Source of the DNA: Cupriavidus metallidurans CH34
GTDB taxonomy: Bacteria > Pseudomonadota > Gammaproteobacteria > Burkholderiales > Burkholderiaceae
Reading direction: 5' to 3'
DNA: 64,000 nt
Assembly (NCBI RefSeq): GCF_000196015.1
Contig: NC_007973.1
Location: 496,001 to 560,000, forward strand
The number at the start of each line of letters is the position of its first letter. Position 1 is the first letter of the stretch. Below the pieces are notes generated by a model. It ran no database searches. It saw only the letters and a list, made by a program, of their open reading frames with translations, and had not been told where the DNA came from. Shown piece by piece: positions 56,519-64,000 of this stretch. The position numbers and the translations under genes are program-made.

Positions 56519-57798
56519 AGCTTCGCATCGATACCCTGTTTGGCCGCATCGCGCTGCTGATCGCGGCCGTGTTGGTGATCAGCCACTTTTCGTGGCTGGC
56601 CATCCTACGCATGGACCGGCGCCAGCAGCAGATCGACTATTCGGTCGAGCAGATGATCTTCCAGCTCGACAGTATCCAGCGGGCGCTCGATGCGACGCCG
56701 CCGTTGCCCCTGCCGAGCCTGGTGGAGGTGGCGGATGCCTCCACCGCCGACGAGCACGCCTCCGTTCCGCAGGCCGGCCGGGCGCGCCGGCTGGTGGAGC
56801 AGTTCACGCGGCGCCTGCCGCCGGGTACCGAGGTGCGGCTTGAGGACGAACTGTCCACGCCGCGGCTGTGGATCAAGCTTCCCAAGCGTAATCGATGGAT
56901 CGCCATGCCGATCTTGTTCGTGCACAACCCGCCGCCGGACAATCGACTGTTGCCGGGCGTGGTGCTGGTGGTAGGGATAGCGATCATCTTCGCATTGCTG
57001 ATCGCGTGGCAGATCCAGCGCCCTGTGCGGGATATGGCCGAGGCGGCGGAGAAGCTGTCGCGCCAGCAACTGGTGTCGCCGCTGCGCGAGCGCGGACCGC
57101 ATGAACTGCGGCAACTGATCGAGCGTTTCAATCGCATGGTCGCAGACCTCGTGCGCATCGATCAGGAACGCAACACAATGCTGGCCGGCATCGCGCACGA
57201 CCTGAAAACCCCGCTCGCGCGCCTACGATTGCGTGCGGAGATGCTGTCGGATCCGAAGGCCGCTGCCGGCGTGACGCGCGATGTGGAGTCGATGTCGGCG
57301 ATCGTCGAGCAGTTCCTGACCTTCGCGCAAAGCAGCGAGCCTACCGCGCGGCCCGTGCCGGTGGACAAGCGTATCGGCGAACTGGCGGCATCCTTGCAGG
57401 AGCAGGACAGGAAGGTGGTGCTGGAACTGAACGCGGGCGATGGCTTCCGCATGATCGCCACTCAGCTCGACCGGATCATCGGCAATCTCGTCGACAACGC
57501 CTACGCCTACGGTGAGCCGCCGGTGTGTGTGGCCACGAGCCGCACGCAGGAAGGCTGGAAGCTGATTGTTGAGGATGAGGGACCGGGGATTCCGGATGAC
57601 GCGATCGAACGCGTGACGATGCCGTTCGTGCGGCTCGATCCGGCACGTGGCGGCAATGCGCATTCGGGATTGGGCCTGGCGATCGTCGATCGCCTGGTGC
57701 GGCAGGCCGGCGGACGCCTGTCCATTGCCAACCGCGAGGAAGGCGGCCTGCGCGTGGAAATGGTGTTTCCGTTCGCGGCCATGGCGCAGGCGGCTTGA
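56515..57798 (+). CDS. EnvZ-type sensor histidine kinase
   Basis: 427 aa. Two membrane helices (about 11-32 and 145-166) bracket a periplasmic sensor of about 110 residues; a HAMP domain follows (RPVRDMAEAAEKLSRQQL), then the H-box GIAHDLKTPLARLRLRAEML and the catalytic ATPase with NLVDNAYAYGEPP (N box), VEDEGPGIPDDAI (G1) and HSGLGLAIVDRLV (G2). Phosphorylates the regulator encoded just upstream. The signal sensed is unknown. Confidence 0.93.
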   Translation: MKLRIDTLFGRIALLIAAVLVISHFSWLAILRMDRRQQQIDYSVEQMIFQLDSIQRALDATPPLPLPSLVEVADASTADEHASVPQAGRARRLVEQFTRRLPPGTEVRLEDELSTPRLWIKLPKRNRWIAMPILFVHNPPPDNRLLPGVVLVVGIAIIFALLIAWQIQRPVRDMAEAAEKLSRQQLVSPLRERGPHELRQLIERFNRMVADLVRIDQERNTMLAGIAHDLKTPLARLRLRAEMLSDPKAAAGVTRDVESMSAIVEQFLTFAQSSEPTARPVPVDKRIGELAASLQEQDRKVVLELNAGDGFRMIATQLDRIIGNLVDNAYAYGEPPVCVATSRTQEGWKLIVEDEGPGIPDDAIERVTMPFVRLDPARGGNAHSGLGLAIVDRLVRQAGGRLSIANREEGGLRVEMVFPFAAMAQAA

Positions 57799-57823
57799 TG
57801 CGATAAATCTGCCGATGGTTTTC

Positions 57824-57849
57824 CCCCTCTTCCACGAATGGGAGAGGGG
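57824..57849. terminator. GC-rich hairpin between convergent kinase and plsY genes
   Basis: 11-bp stem with one wobble (57824-57834 with 57839-57849, loop cgaa), no T-tract. A related, weaker cccctc / gagggg hairpin lies at 45111-45134. Possibly a bidirectional terminator or a dispersed GC-rich palindrome of this genome. Confidence 0.5.
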
Positions 57850-57872
57850 AGCACAGCTTGTGCTTCAGACGT

Positions 57873-58481
57873 TCAAACCTTCTTCTTCTCCCCGATCCGG
57901 CTTTCCTTGCCCGCCAGCAGCTTTGCGATATTGGCGCGGTGGCGCGCGATCAGCAGCACGCTGATCACCAGGATCGCGCCGGCCATGATGTCCACGCCAT
58001 TCATCAGTACATAGAAGAACGGCGCGAAGATCGCCGAGATCAGCGCGGCCAGCGACGAATAGCGGAAGAAGAACGCGATGATCAGCCACGTGGCCAGCGT
58101 GCCGGCGCCGAGAATCGGATCGATGGCGAACAGGATGCCGGCGGCCGTGGCCACGCCCTTGCCGCCCGCGAAGCGATGGTAGAGCGGGAACAGGTGGCCG
58201 AGGAACACGGCCAGCGCCACCAGCGCGATGCCGGTCTCGTCCACGCCGTATGCCGGGCCGAAGTGCTTGGCCAGCAGCACCGCCGCCAGGCCTTTCAGCG
58301 CGTCGCCGATCAGCGTGAAAATGGCCGCCTTCTTGTTGCCGGTGCGCAGCACGTTCGTGGCGCCGGGGTTGCCGGAGCCATAGCTGTGCGGATCGGGTAG
58401 GCCCATGACTTTGCTGACCACGACGGCGAATGACACCGATCCGATCAGGTAAGCGATGACGGCAAATAGCAGGTTGATCAT
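57873..58481 (-). CDS. plsY: Acyl-phosphate:glycerol-3-phosphate acyltransferase
   Basis: 202 aa with five to seven membrane helices. First step of phospholipid synthesis, using acyl-phosphate made by PlsX. PlsY motifs: [14 protein letters not shown] with the Ser, [17 protein letters not shown] (SGNxGATN), and [16 protein letters not shown] (GGKG). Charged C-terminal tail. Monocistronic as far as visible. Confidence 0.96.
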   Translation of the reverse strand: MINLLFAVIAYLIGSVSFAVVVSKVMGLPDPHSYGSGNPGATNVLRTGNKKAAIFTLIGDALKGLAAVLLAKHFGPAYGVDETGIALVALAVFLGHLFPLYHRFAGGKGVATAAGILFAIDPILGAGTLATWLIIAFFFRYSSLAALISAIFAPFFYVLMNGVDIMAGAILVISVLLIARHRANIAKLLAGKESRIGEKKKV

Positions 58482-58579
58482 TTCTGTGGGAATAAGGCTA
58501 GGAATTTCAGGCTGGCGCGATTGTAGCGCGGCGCCGGGTCATCCAACTCCGTGACTTTCCCCTATACGCGGACGCGGCG

Positions 58580-59071
58580 TTAGTCCGGCAGCGCGCATTC
58601 CACCGGCTTGGCGTCAACCAGCGCCTCCAGTACCGCCGGCGCGACGCTGACCAGGTATCCACGGCGGCCGCCATTGATGTAGATCTTGTCCAGCGTCAAT
58701 ATCGACGCCTCGACATAGACCGGCATTTTCTTCTTCGTGCCGAAGGGCGACGTGCCGCCAACCATATAGCCGCTGTGGCGCTGCGCCACGTCGGGCTTGC
58801 ATGGCTGCACGCTCTTGGCGCCGATCTGCCGTGCGAGATTCTTGGTCGACACCGAGCAGTCGCCATGCATCAGCACGATCAGCGGCTTGGCCGCTTCGTC
58901 TTCCATTACCAGTGTCTTGACCACGTCGTGCTCGGGCACGCCGAGCTGACGTGACGATTCGCCCGTGCCGCCGTGGTCGACGTAGTCGTAGGTGTGCTCG
59001 CCGAACGTGACGCCGTGCTTGCGCAGCATTTGCGTGGCGGGGGTTTCGGAGACGTGCTTGCTCTTGCTCAT
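58580..59071 (-). CDS. ybaK: Cys-tRNA(Pro)/Cys-tRNA(Cys) deacylase YbaK
   Basis: 163 aa. Clears cysteine wrongly loaded on tRNA(Pro). Family motifs: VKTLVMEDEAAKPLIVLMHG with the catalytic Lys, GYMVGGTSPFGTKKKMPVYVE (GGxSPFG), and the C-terminal YINGGRRGYLVSVAP. ATG 59071 (MSKSKHVSETPATQ) is the family start; the open frame extends over the xerD 3' end. Only 22 bases from xerD, so in one transcript with it. Confidence 0.95.
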   Translation of the reverse strand: MSKSKHVSETPATQMLRKHGVTFGEHTYDYVDHGGTGESSRQLGVPEHDVVKTLVMEDEAAKPLIVLMHGDCSVSTKNLARQIGAKSVQPCKPDVAQRHSGYMVGGTSPFGTKKKMPVYVEASILTLDKIYINGGRRGYLVSVAPAVLEALVDAKPVECALPD

Positions 59072-59093
59072 ATCGCGTGGTCGGTCGCGCGGG

Positions 59094-60002
59094 TCAGCCG
59101 CGCGGATGGTGATGCAGGTGCAGTTCGCGCAGGCGCTCGCGCGCGACGTGCGTGTAGATCTGCGTGGTGGAGATATCGGCGTGCCCCAGCAGCAGCTGCA
59201 CCACGCGCAGGTCGGCGCCGTGATTAAGCAGGTGCGTGGCAAAGGCGTGCCGGAGCGTATGCGGGGAGAGCGGGGCGTGAATGCCCGCGTCACGCGCGTG
59301 TTTCTTGATCAGGTGCCAGAACGTCTGGCGCGTCATGCCCTCGCCGCGCTGCGTGACGAAGAGTTCGTCGCACGCGCGGCCCGCCAGCAACGTGGGGCGC
59401 GCATCGGACAGGTAGCGATGCAGCCAGTCGCCGGCCTGCGCGCCGAATGGCACCAGCCGCTCCTTGTTGCCCTTGCCGCCAACCACGCGCGCCACGCCTT
59501 CATTCAGGCCGACTTCGATGGTCTTCATGTTCGTGAGCTCGGACACGCGCAGCCCGCTCGCATACATCAGTTCGAGCATGGTGCGGTCCCGCAGGCCCAG
59601 CGGCGTTTCGATATCGGGGGCTTCCAGCAGCGCCACCACCTGTGCCTCGGACAGCGTCTTCGGGAACCGGGGTGGCTGCTTGGCGGGGCGCAGCAGCAGG
59701 CAGGGGTCGGCCTCGATCATGTGCTCGCGCAGGGCCCACTGATAGAAACGGCGGAACACAGTCAGGCGGCGATTGGCCGAGGAAGCGCGCGTCTCCAGGT
59801 GACGCGCGGCGAAGTATCCGGAAAGCGCGGTGTCGTCGACGCCCAGTAACGCCGTGGTGCCGGACTCGTGCAGCCAGCGCGCCAGCATGGCCAGGTCGCG
59901 CCGGTAGGCGTCGATCGTATTGCGTGCCAGGCCATCTTCGAGCCACAACGCATCGCAGAACCGGTCGACCAGCGACAGGTCGCCATCGAGTGCCGCCGTC
60001 AT
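59094..60002 (-). CDS. xerD: Site-specific tyrosine recombinase XerD
   Basis: 302 aa. Resolves chromosome dimers at dif with XerC and FtsK. N-terminal SAM-like domain (LVDRFCDALWLEDGLARNTI), then the catalytic set: Arg in YASGLRVSELTNMK, Lys in GGKGNKERLVPFG, HTLRHAFATHLL (His-x-x-Arg), LGHADISTTQIYTHV with His and the nucleophile Tyr. This is the housekeeping recombinase and is unrelated to the island integrase. Overlaps ogt by 4 bases. Confidence 0.96.
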   Translation of the reverse strand: MTAALDGDLSLVDRFCDALWLEDGLARNTIDAYRRDLAMLARWLHESGTTALLGVDDTALSGYFAARHLETRASSANRRLTVFRRFYQWALREHMIEADPCLLLRPAKQPPRFPKTLSEAQVVALLEAPDIETPLGLRDRTMLELMYASGLRVSELTNMKTIEVGLNEGVARVVGGKGNKERLVPFGAQAGDWLHRYLSDARPTLLAGRACDELFVTQRGEGMTRQTFWHLIKKHARDAGIHAPLSPHTLRHAFATHLLNHGADLRVVQLLLGHADISTTQIYTHVARERLRELHLHHHPRG

Positions 60003-60478
60003 AGCAGCATCGCGCCTTCATGGCGCAGCAGCCAGCGCTTCACGCCCAGATGGAATCCTTCCTCGCCATGATGCGCGAAGCCGCCGAGTCCGTTGGCCGC
60101 CACCACGCGATGGCACGGCACCACGATCGGAAACCAGTTCTGTCCGCAGGCCTGGCCCACGGCGCGCGGCATGCTCTGCAGCGATTTCGCGATGGTGCCG
60201 TAGGTCGTCAGGCCGCCACGCGGCACCGCGCTGATGGCCGCCCAGACTTTGCGCTGGAAGTCCGTGCCACGCCGTGCCAGCGGCAGGTCGAACACGGTGT
60301 CTGCATTGGCGTAGTAGGCGTCGAGCTGTTCCGCCACGCGCTTTGTCAACGCGCTGGTTGGCGGGACCTCGGCAAAGCTGTCGGGCAGATAGACGATTTC
60401 GTGAACCTGCGTGCCATCGACACGTACGCCGACCTTGCCAAATGGCGCGGGCAGGACGGCATCGAAGTGATGTTGCAT
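59999..60478 (-). CDS. ogt: Methylated-DNA-protein-cysteine methyltransferase
   Basis: 159 aa. Suicide repair of O6-methylguanine. The active-site cysteine is in VVPCHRVVAANGLGGF, preceded by DFQRKVWAAISAVPRGGLTTYG (helix-turn-helix with the Tyr and Arg finger). No Ada N-terminal domain, so the Ogt type. ATG 60478 is the homology start. ATGA overlap with xerD. Confidence 0.96.
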   Translation of the reverse strand: MQHHFDAVLPAPFGKVGVRVDGTQVHEIVYLPDSFAEVPPTSALTKRVAEQLDAYYANADTVFDLPLARRGTDFQRKVWAAISAVPRGGLTTYGTIAKSLQSMPRAVGQACGQNWFPIVVPCHRVVAANGLGGFAHHGEEGFHLGVKRWLLRHEGAMLL

Positions 60479-60614
60479 GGTGGATGGCGGGATAACGTGG
60501 CGATGAGCGATTTTATGCTGATTCCAGATGCATATCGAATGCAATGGGACTACCCGCCCGCTCGGCGGGGGCAGACAGGGGAAGAACGCTGGTGCCGCGT
60601 CTGTCAGGCGCAAC

Positions 60615-60641
60615 AAAAAAGGACCTCCGTGGAGGTCCTTT
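60615..60641. terminator. Bidirectional terminator between ogt region and Bug gene
   Basis: ggacctcc / ggaggtcc 8-bp stem with A6 on the left and T3 on the right, so an intrinsic terminator for the minus-strand Bug gene (U-tract at 60620-60615). The stem can be extended to 11 bp through AAA/TTT. Confidence 0.85.
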
Positions 60642-60663
60642 CTCGCTACCTGCGGATACCCGC

Positions 60664-61644
60664 TTATTGCTCGAGCTTGATGTTCTGAACCTTCACCAGG
60701 TTCTTCATCTTGTCGAATTCCTTCTTGATTTCGGCAGCGTGCTGCGCCGGCGTATTGCCCGACGGTTCGGCGCCAGCCGCCTGCAGGCGCTGGACGAAGG
60801 CCTTGTCCTGCAGCGCCTTCACCACCGCGGCGTTGAGCTTGTTGATGACGTCGTCAGGCGTGCCGGCCGGGGCAACCAGACCGTACCAGGCCGGGTCGTT
60901 CGGCTCCTTCAGGCCCATTTCGCCGAAGGTCGGCACGTCAGGCAGCCCCTCGACGCGCTTGTTCCAGGCCACCACGATCGGGCGCAGCTTGCCGGCCTTG
61001 ATGTACGGCATCGACGACGGCAGGTTGTCCACCATGATCGGCACCTGGCCAGCCAGTACGTCGTTCAGTGCAGGGCCCGCGCCACGGTACGGAATGTGCA
61101 CCATGAACGTCTTGGTCGAGACTTTGAACTGCTCGCCGAGCATGTGGCCGAAGCCGCAGGTGCCCGACGACGCGTACGAGTACTTGCCCGGGTTGGCCTT
61201 CAGCACCGCCAGGAACTCCTTGTAATCCTTGGCCGGGAAGTTCGGGTTCACGGCGATCACATTGGCCACGTTGGCCACGTTGGCGATGGGCTTGAAGTCC
61301 TTGATCGGGTCGTAGGAGAGCTTCGGGTTGCACGCCGGGTTCACCGCCATCGTCGACACGGTGGAGATGCCGATCGTGTAGCCGTCCGGTGCTGCCTTGG
61401 CGATCGAGTCGGCGCCAATCGAGCCACCCCCGCCCGCGCGGTTTTCCACCACGACCGTCTGGCCCAGGATGCGGCTCATCTGATCCGCCACGCCACGGCC
61501 GACGATGTCGGTGGTGCCGCCCGGCGCGAACGGAATGATCAGGCGGATCGGCTTGGTCGGATAGTTGCTCTGCGCGTGAGCCACCGACGCCACGGAGGCA
61601 GCCGCCGCGACGGCAGCGATCAATGCGGTTTTGCGAGCTTGCAT
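60664..61644 (-). CDS. Bug-family tripartite tricarboxylate transporter binding protein
   Basis: 326 aa periplasmic solute receptor (TctC superfamily), a family hugely expanded in Bordetella and Cupriavidus. Signal peptide with cleavage near AHA (residue about 24); mature NYPTKPIRLIIPFAPGGTTD, VVENRAGGGGSIGADSIAKA, and PYRGAGPALNDVLAGQV are diagnostic. A short internal duplication, NVANVANVI, stands in the first lobe. No tctA or tctB genes are nearby, so it is an orphan receptor; the ligand is unknown. Confidence 0.94.
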   Translation of the reverse strand: MQARKTALIAAVAAAASVASVAHAQSNYPTKPIRLIIPFAPGGTTDIVGRGVADQMSRILGQTVVVENRAGGGGSIGADSIAKAAPDGYTIGISTVSTMAVNPACNPKLSYDPIKDFKPIANVANVANVIAVNPNFPAKDYKEFLAVLKANPGKYSYASSGTCGFGHMLGEQFKVSTKTFMVHIPYRGAGPALNDVLAGQVPIMVDNLPSSMPYIKAGKLRPIVVAWNKRVEGLPDVPTFGEMGLKEPNDPAWYGLVAPAGTPDDVINKLNAAVVKALQDKAFVQRLQAAGAEPSGNTPAQHAAEIKKEFDKMKNLVKVQNIKLEQ

Positions 61645-61747
61645 GAGGAAAGGATCTCCCGTACGTGAAAGCCGGGCGGATCACGCCCGGGGTTGGAATC
61701 GCCGGCGTGCCTCGCGCGGATTTGCGCGGCACGGCGGCGTGCGTGGG

Positions 61748-62365
61748 TCAGCCGCCCAGCAGGCCGCGCTTGAGGTTGCGGTCTACCGGGTGGTCGCCCA
61801 GGAAAATGCGCAGTACGGCCTGGTAGAAGTCTTCGCCGGCAATGGCCTGGCCGCGTGGGATGCCGTTCAGCGCCACCACGGTGCCGCCTTCGGGCGTGAA
61901 GTCGAAATTGATGATGTCGCCACGGTGCGCGGCGCCCATCTCGGTCATGGTCTGCTGGAGCTGCGCCAGGCGATCGGCCAGCATTCTCATCTGCAGCTCG
62001 GAATGGTTCTCGCGCAAGCCTTCGTTGAGCGCCTTGATGAACGATTCCGCCTCCACTTCCCGCAGCACGCGCAGTTGCAGCCGCTTGGGCCCGCGCGTGG
62101 CCAGCGCCACCGTTGCATTGCGCGCGCGTTCGGGCAGGTACAGGCCCGCTACATAGCCCTTGATCACGAATACCGAGCGCAAACCGGCGCCGTTGAGCGC
62201 CAGTTCCTTGCCGCCGAGCCGCGTCGCGTCGTCGAAGCGAACCCCCTCGATGACCATCGCCGATGCAGGTGGCATCAGCGTCCAAAGCGCCAGCGTCGCG
62301 CACAGCGTGGCGGCGAAACGGCGGGAAAGGGCGGTCGTACGGGAGGGAGACTTCAGGGACTTCAT
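61748..62365 (-). CDS. Exported chalcone-isomerase-like protein
   Basis: 205 aa. Signal peptide (cleavage near ASA, about residue 36). The Chalcone_3 fold pattern is seen: GVRFDDATRLGGKELALNGAGL, VFVIKGYVAGLYLPERA, EAESFIKALNEGLRENHS and GEDFYQAVLRIFLGDHPVD near the end. These bacterial members lack proven isomerase activity and are probably periplasmic lipid- or fatty-acid-binding proteins. ATG 62365 precedes the signal peptide directly. Confidence 0.9.
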   Translation of the reverse strand: MKSLKSPSRTTALSRRFAATLCATLALWTLMPPASAMVIEGVRFDDATRLGGKELALNGAGLRSVFVIKGYVAGLYLPERARNATVALATRGPKRLQLRVLREVEAESFIKALNEGLRENHSELQMRMLADRLAQLQQTMTEMGAAHRGDIINFDFTPEGGTVVALNGIPRGQAIAGEDFYQAVLRIFLGDHPVDRNLKRGLLGG

Positions 62366-62525
62366 GGTGCGACGGGCGGCGGGCAAACCGCGGGCGAGAC
62401 GAAATACAGCGTGCCATGCTGCCGGAATTCTGAAAAAATACCCATCCGTATCTGCCCTAGGCTGCACATTTCATGATGCAAGGCAAACGAGCAGATGTGA
62501 TGAAAACGACAAAACAAACGAGACA

Positions 62526-63419
62526 ATGTCTTCCGCACTCCTGCTGGTCCCGGATTTCAGCCTGATTTTGATTGGCTGGCTGCTGGTTCGATACACCCCA
62601 TTCGACCGCGGTTTCTGGGCCGGAGTGGAGCGTCTGGTCTACTTCGTCCTGTTCCCGGCGCTGCTGCTGCAATCGACGAACAGCGCCAAATTCGACTTCT
62701 CGTCGACGTCCGCCATGCTCGGCCTGGCCCTGCTCACGATGGTCTTCGGCATGGCCACCGGCTATCTGGTCAAGTGGGTGTTGAGGCCGGCCCCGGCGGA
62801 TTTCGCCTCGGGCCTGCAGACAGCCTTCCGTTTCAATTCCTACATTGGCCTGGCCTTGGCCGCGCGGCTTGGCAATGGCGAGGGCCTGGCGCTGATGGCG
62901 CTGGTCGTCGGGGTGACGGTGCCGCTGTGCAACGTCGTGGCGGTGTGGGCGCTGGCGAAACATGGCGAGGCGCGTGTGCTGCGCGAACTGGTCCGGAATC
63001 CGCTGATCCTGGCCACGGCCACCGGGCTGGTCACGAACCTGCTGGGCCTGCATCCGCCCGAGGTGGTGGCGATGACGCTGAACCGGCTTGGTTCAGCTTC
63101 CACCGCGCTCGGGCTGATGACCGTCGGCGCGGGGCTGCAGATGAGCGGGGCTACCGGCACGGCCGGCCCGATGGCGTGGTGGAGCGGCGTGAAGCTGCTT
63201 GCCATGCCCTGTTTCGCGTGGCTGGTGGGCAAGTATCTGCCGCTGACCCCATTGCAGTACCAGATCGTGGTGGTCTATGCGTCGCTGCCCACGGCATCGA
63301 GTTCGTACATCCTGGCCGTGCGCATGGGCGGCAATGGTCCGATGGTGGCGGCGACGATTTCCGCGATGACTGTCGTGGCGATCGTGACCACGCCGGTGTG
63401 GCTGTCGCTGGTGAGCTAG
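62526..63419 (+). CDS. AEC (auxin efflux carrier) family permease
   Basis: 297 aa with about ten membrane helices. Typical for the family: LIGWLLVRYTPFD, FVLFPALLLQS, the G/N-rich RFNSYIGLALAARL and LPTASSSYILAVRMGGN in the C-terminal half. Members carry malate, malonate or other small metabolites; the substrate here is unknown. Start ATG 62526; the frame is open further upstream but without support. Confidence 0.9.
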   Translation: MSSALLLVPDFSLILIGWLLVRYTPFDRGFWAGVERLVYFVLFPALLLQSTNSAKFDFSSTSAMLGLALLTMVFGMATGYLVKWVLRPAPADFASGLQTAFRFNSYIGLALAARLGNGEGLALMALVVGVTVPLCNVVAVWALAKHGEARVLRELVRNPLILATATGLVTNLLGLHPPEVVAMTLNRLGSASTALGLMTVGAGLQMSGATGTAGPMAWWSGVKLLAMPCFAWLVGKYLPLTPLQYQIVVVYASLPTASSSYILAVRMGGNGPMVAATISAMTVVAIVTTPVWLSLVS

Positions 63420-63431
63420 CGGCCTGGCCGC

Positions 63432-64000
63432 CTAGCCGCGCTCAGGGGCCCGGTCCTGCGCGAGCGCCCATTCGATATGCTCGCGCACCAATGGCGTGGC
63501 CGCATCGAGCCGCGCGCGGAGTGAGGCACGGATGCGTTCGGCCAGCGCCGGATCGTTCACCGCCGCGGCGCGCAGGCTGTTGCCGAGGCCCACGGCCAGG
63601 TTGCGCAGCCAGCGTTCATGACCGATCCGCCGGATCGGGCTGCCTTCGAGCCGCTGGTTGAATTCTGCTTCGCTCCAATCGAATAGTGTTGCCATGTCGG
63701 GCGCGTCGAAGCCATTGCGCACGTCGAAGTCCGGCAACGTGGCGCGATGAGCGAACTTGTTCCAAGGGCACGTCAGTTGGCAATCGTCGCAACCATAGAC
63801 GCGATTGCCCATCGGCGCGCGCAGGTCTTCGGGAATAGCGCCCTTGTGTTCGATCGTCAGATAGGAAATGCAACGCCGCGCATCCACCAGATAGGGCTCC
63901 ACGATGGCCTGGGTCGGACAGATGTCAATGCAGCGGCGGCAGTTGCCACAGTGCGGGGCCTCGGCCGAATCGGCGGGCAACGGGATATCGACGAGGATCT
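63432..64000 (-). CDS. queG: Epoxyqueuosine reductase, C-terminal part
   Basis: The last step of tRNA queuosine synthesis, a cobalamin- and Fe-S-dependent enzyme. The gene runs off the right end of the window; about 189 C-terminal residues are seen. Two 4Fe-4S cysteine sets are visible, CGNCRRCIDICPTQAI and GCDDCQLTCPWN, followed by the HEAT-like tail GHERWLRNLAVGLGN. The cobalamin-binding N-terminal half is outside the window. Convergent with the AEC permease gene. Confidence 0.95.
   Translation of the reverse strand, partial: ILVDIPLPADSAEAPHCGNCRRCIDICPTQAIVEPYLVDARRCISYLTIEHKGAIPEDLRAPMGNRVYGCDDCQLTCPWNKFAHRATLPDFDVRNGFDAPDMATLFDWSEAEFNQRLEGSPIRRIGHERWLRNLAVGLGNSLRAAAVNDPALAERIRASLRARLDAATPLVREHIEWALAQDRAPERG

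Noticed and set aside
59094..60002. xerD as part of a mobile element
   Set aside because: It has the housekeeping XerD length and motifs, overlaps ogt as a normal operon gene, and has no flanking repeats.

Overview
The window is a chromosomal segment of a high-GC betaproteobacterium of the Burkholderiaceae, most like Cupriavidus/Ralstonia. This rests on gene order (recA-recX, a DUF2889 gene ahead of sucCD, TerC, tandem type IV pilins with a PglL-type ligase, ilvE / zinc-finger protein / waaF, pgk-pyk-fba-purC-purE-purK) and on protein style; no 16S gene or tRNA is present to confirm it. It starts inside recA and ends inside queG.

Layout. 1-5.5 kb: recA 3' end, recX, DUF2889, sucCD, terC. 5.5-9.2 kb: a type IV pilin locus with two related prepilins and an O-oligosaccharyltransferase-like polytopic protein, a probable pilin glycosylation module. 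9.2-10.8 kb: small envelope/secreted proteins (Gly-zipper lipoprotein, Gly/Tyr/Pro-rich exported protein, tandem-repeat exported protein). 10.9-18.2 kb: a degraded genomic island inserted in the 3' end of moaC. It is bounded by a 120-bp near-perfect duplication of the moaC tail. It holds a truncated tyrosine integrase, a complete IS21-type element, a complete IS256-type element, a small membrane protein, and an ATPase-DUF4435 gene that the IS256 element cuts in two. Removing the IS and one 8-bp target duplication restores a 540-codon frame exactly.

18-25 kb: moaC, a BepA-like M48 protease, and a minus-strand run ilvE - zinc-finger protein - waaF - NTF2-like - YheT hydrolase - conserved protein. 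25-34.7 kb: SNF2-family helicase, amidase plus MFS transporter behind a spaced inverted repeat, azlCD, and a tandem pair of LuxR-type regulators, one carrying an in-frame amber codon 18 codons before the aligned end of the frame. 35-42.8 kb: core metabolism on the plus strand (pgk, pyk, fba, purC, purE, purK, Sua5/TsaC). 42.8-58 kb: dacB, a PACE efflux pump divergent from a LysR regulator with a clear palindromic operator, a four-gene MdtABC-OMF RND efflux operon with TGATG junctions, and a divergent OmpR/EnvZ-type two-component system. 58-64 kb: plsY, ybaK, xerD, ogt, an orphan Bug-type binding protein, a chalcone-isomerase-like exported protein, an auxin-efflux-carrier-type permease and queG.

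The most interesting part is the moaC island. Its one recognisable cargo gene has the domain plan of ATPase/TOPRIM-like (DUF4435) defence proteins and appears to have been inactivated by a transposon, while the integrase was lost by an IS21-associated event. Secondary points are the pilin pair with a Thr-rich C-terminal tail beside a glycosyl ligase, the amber codon in the LuxR pair, and a roughly 65-residue low-complexity insertion in the MdtC-like pump.
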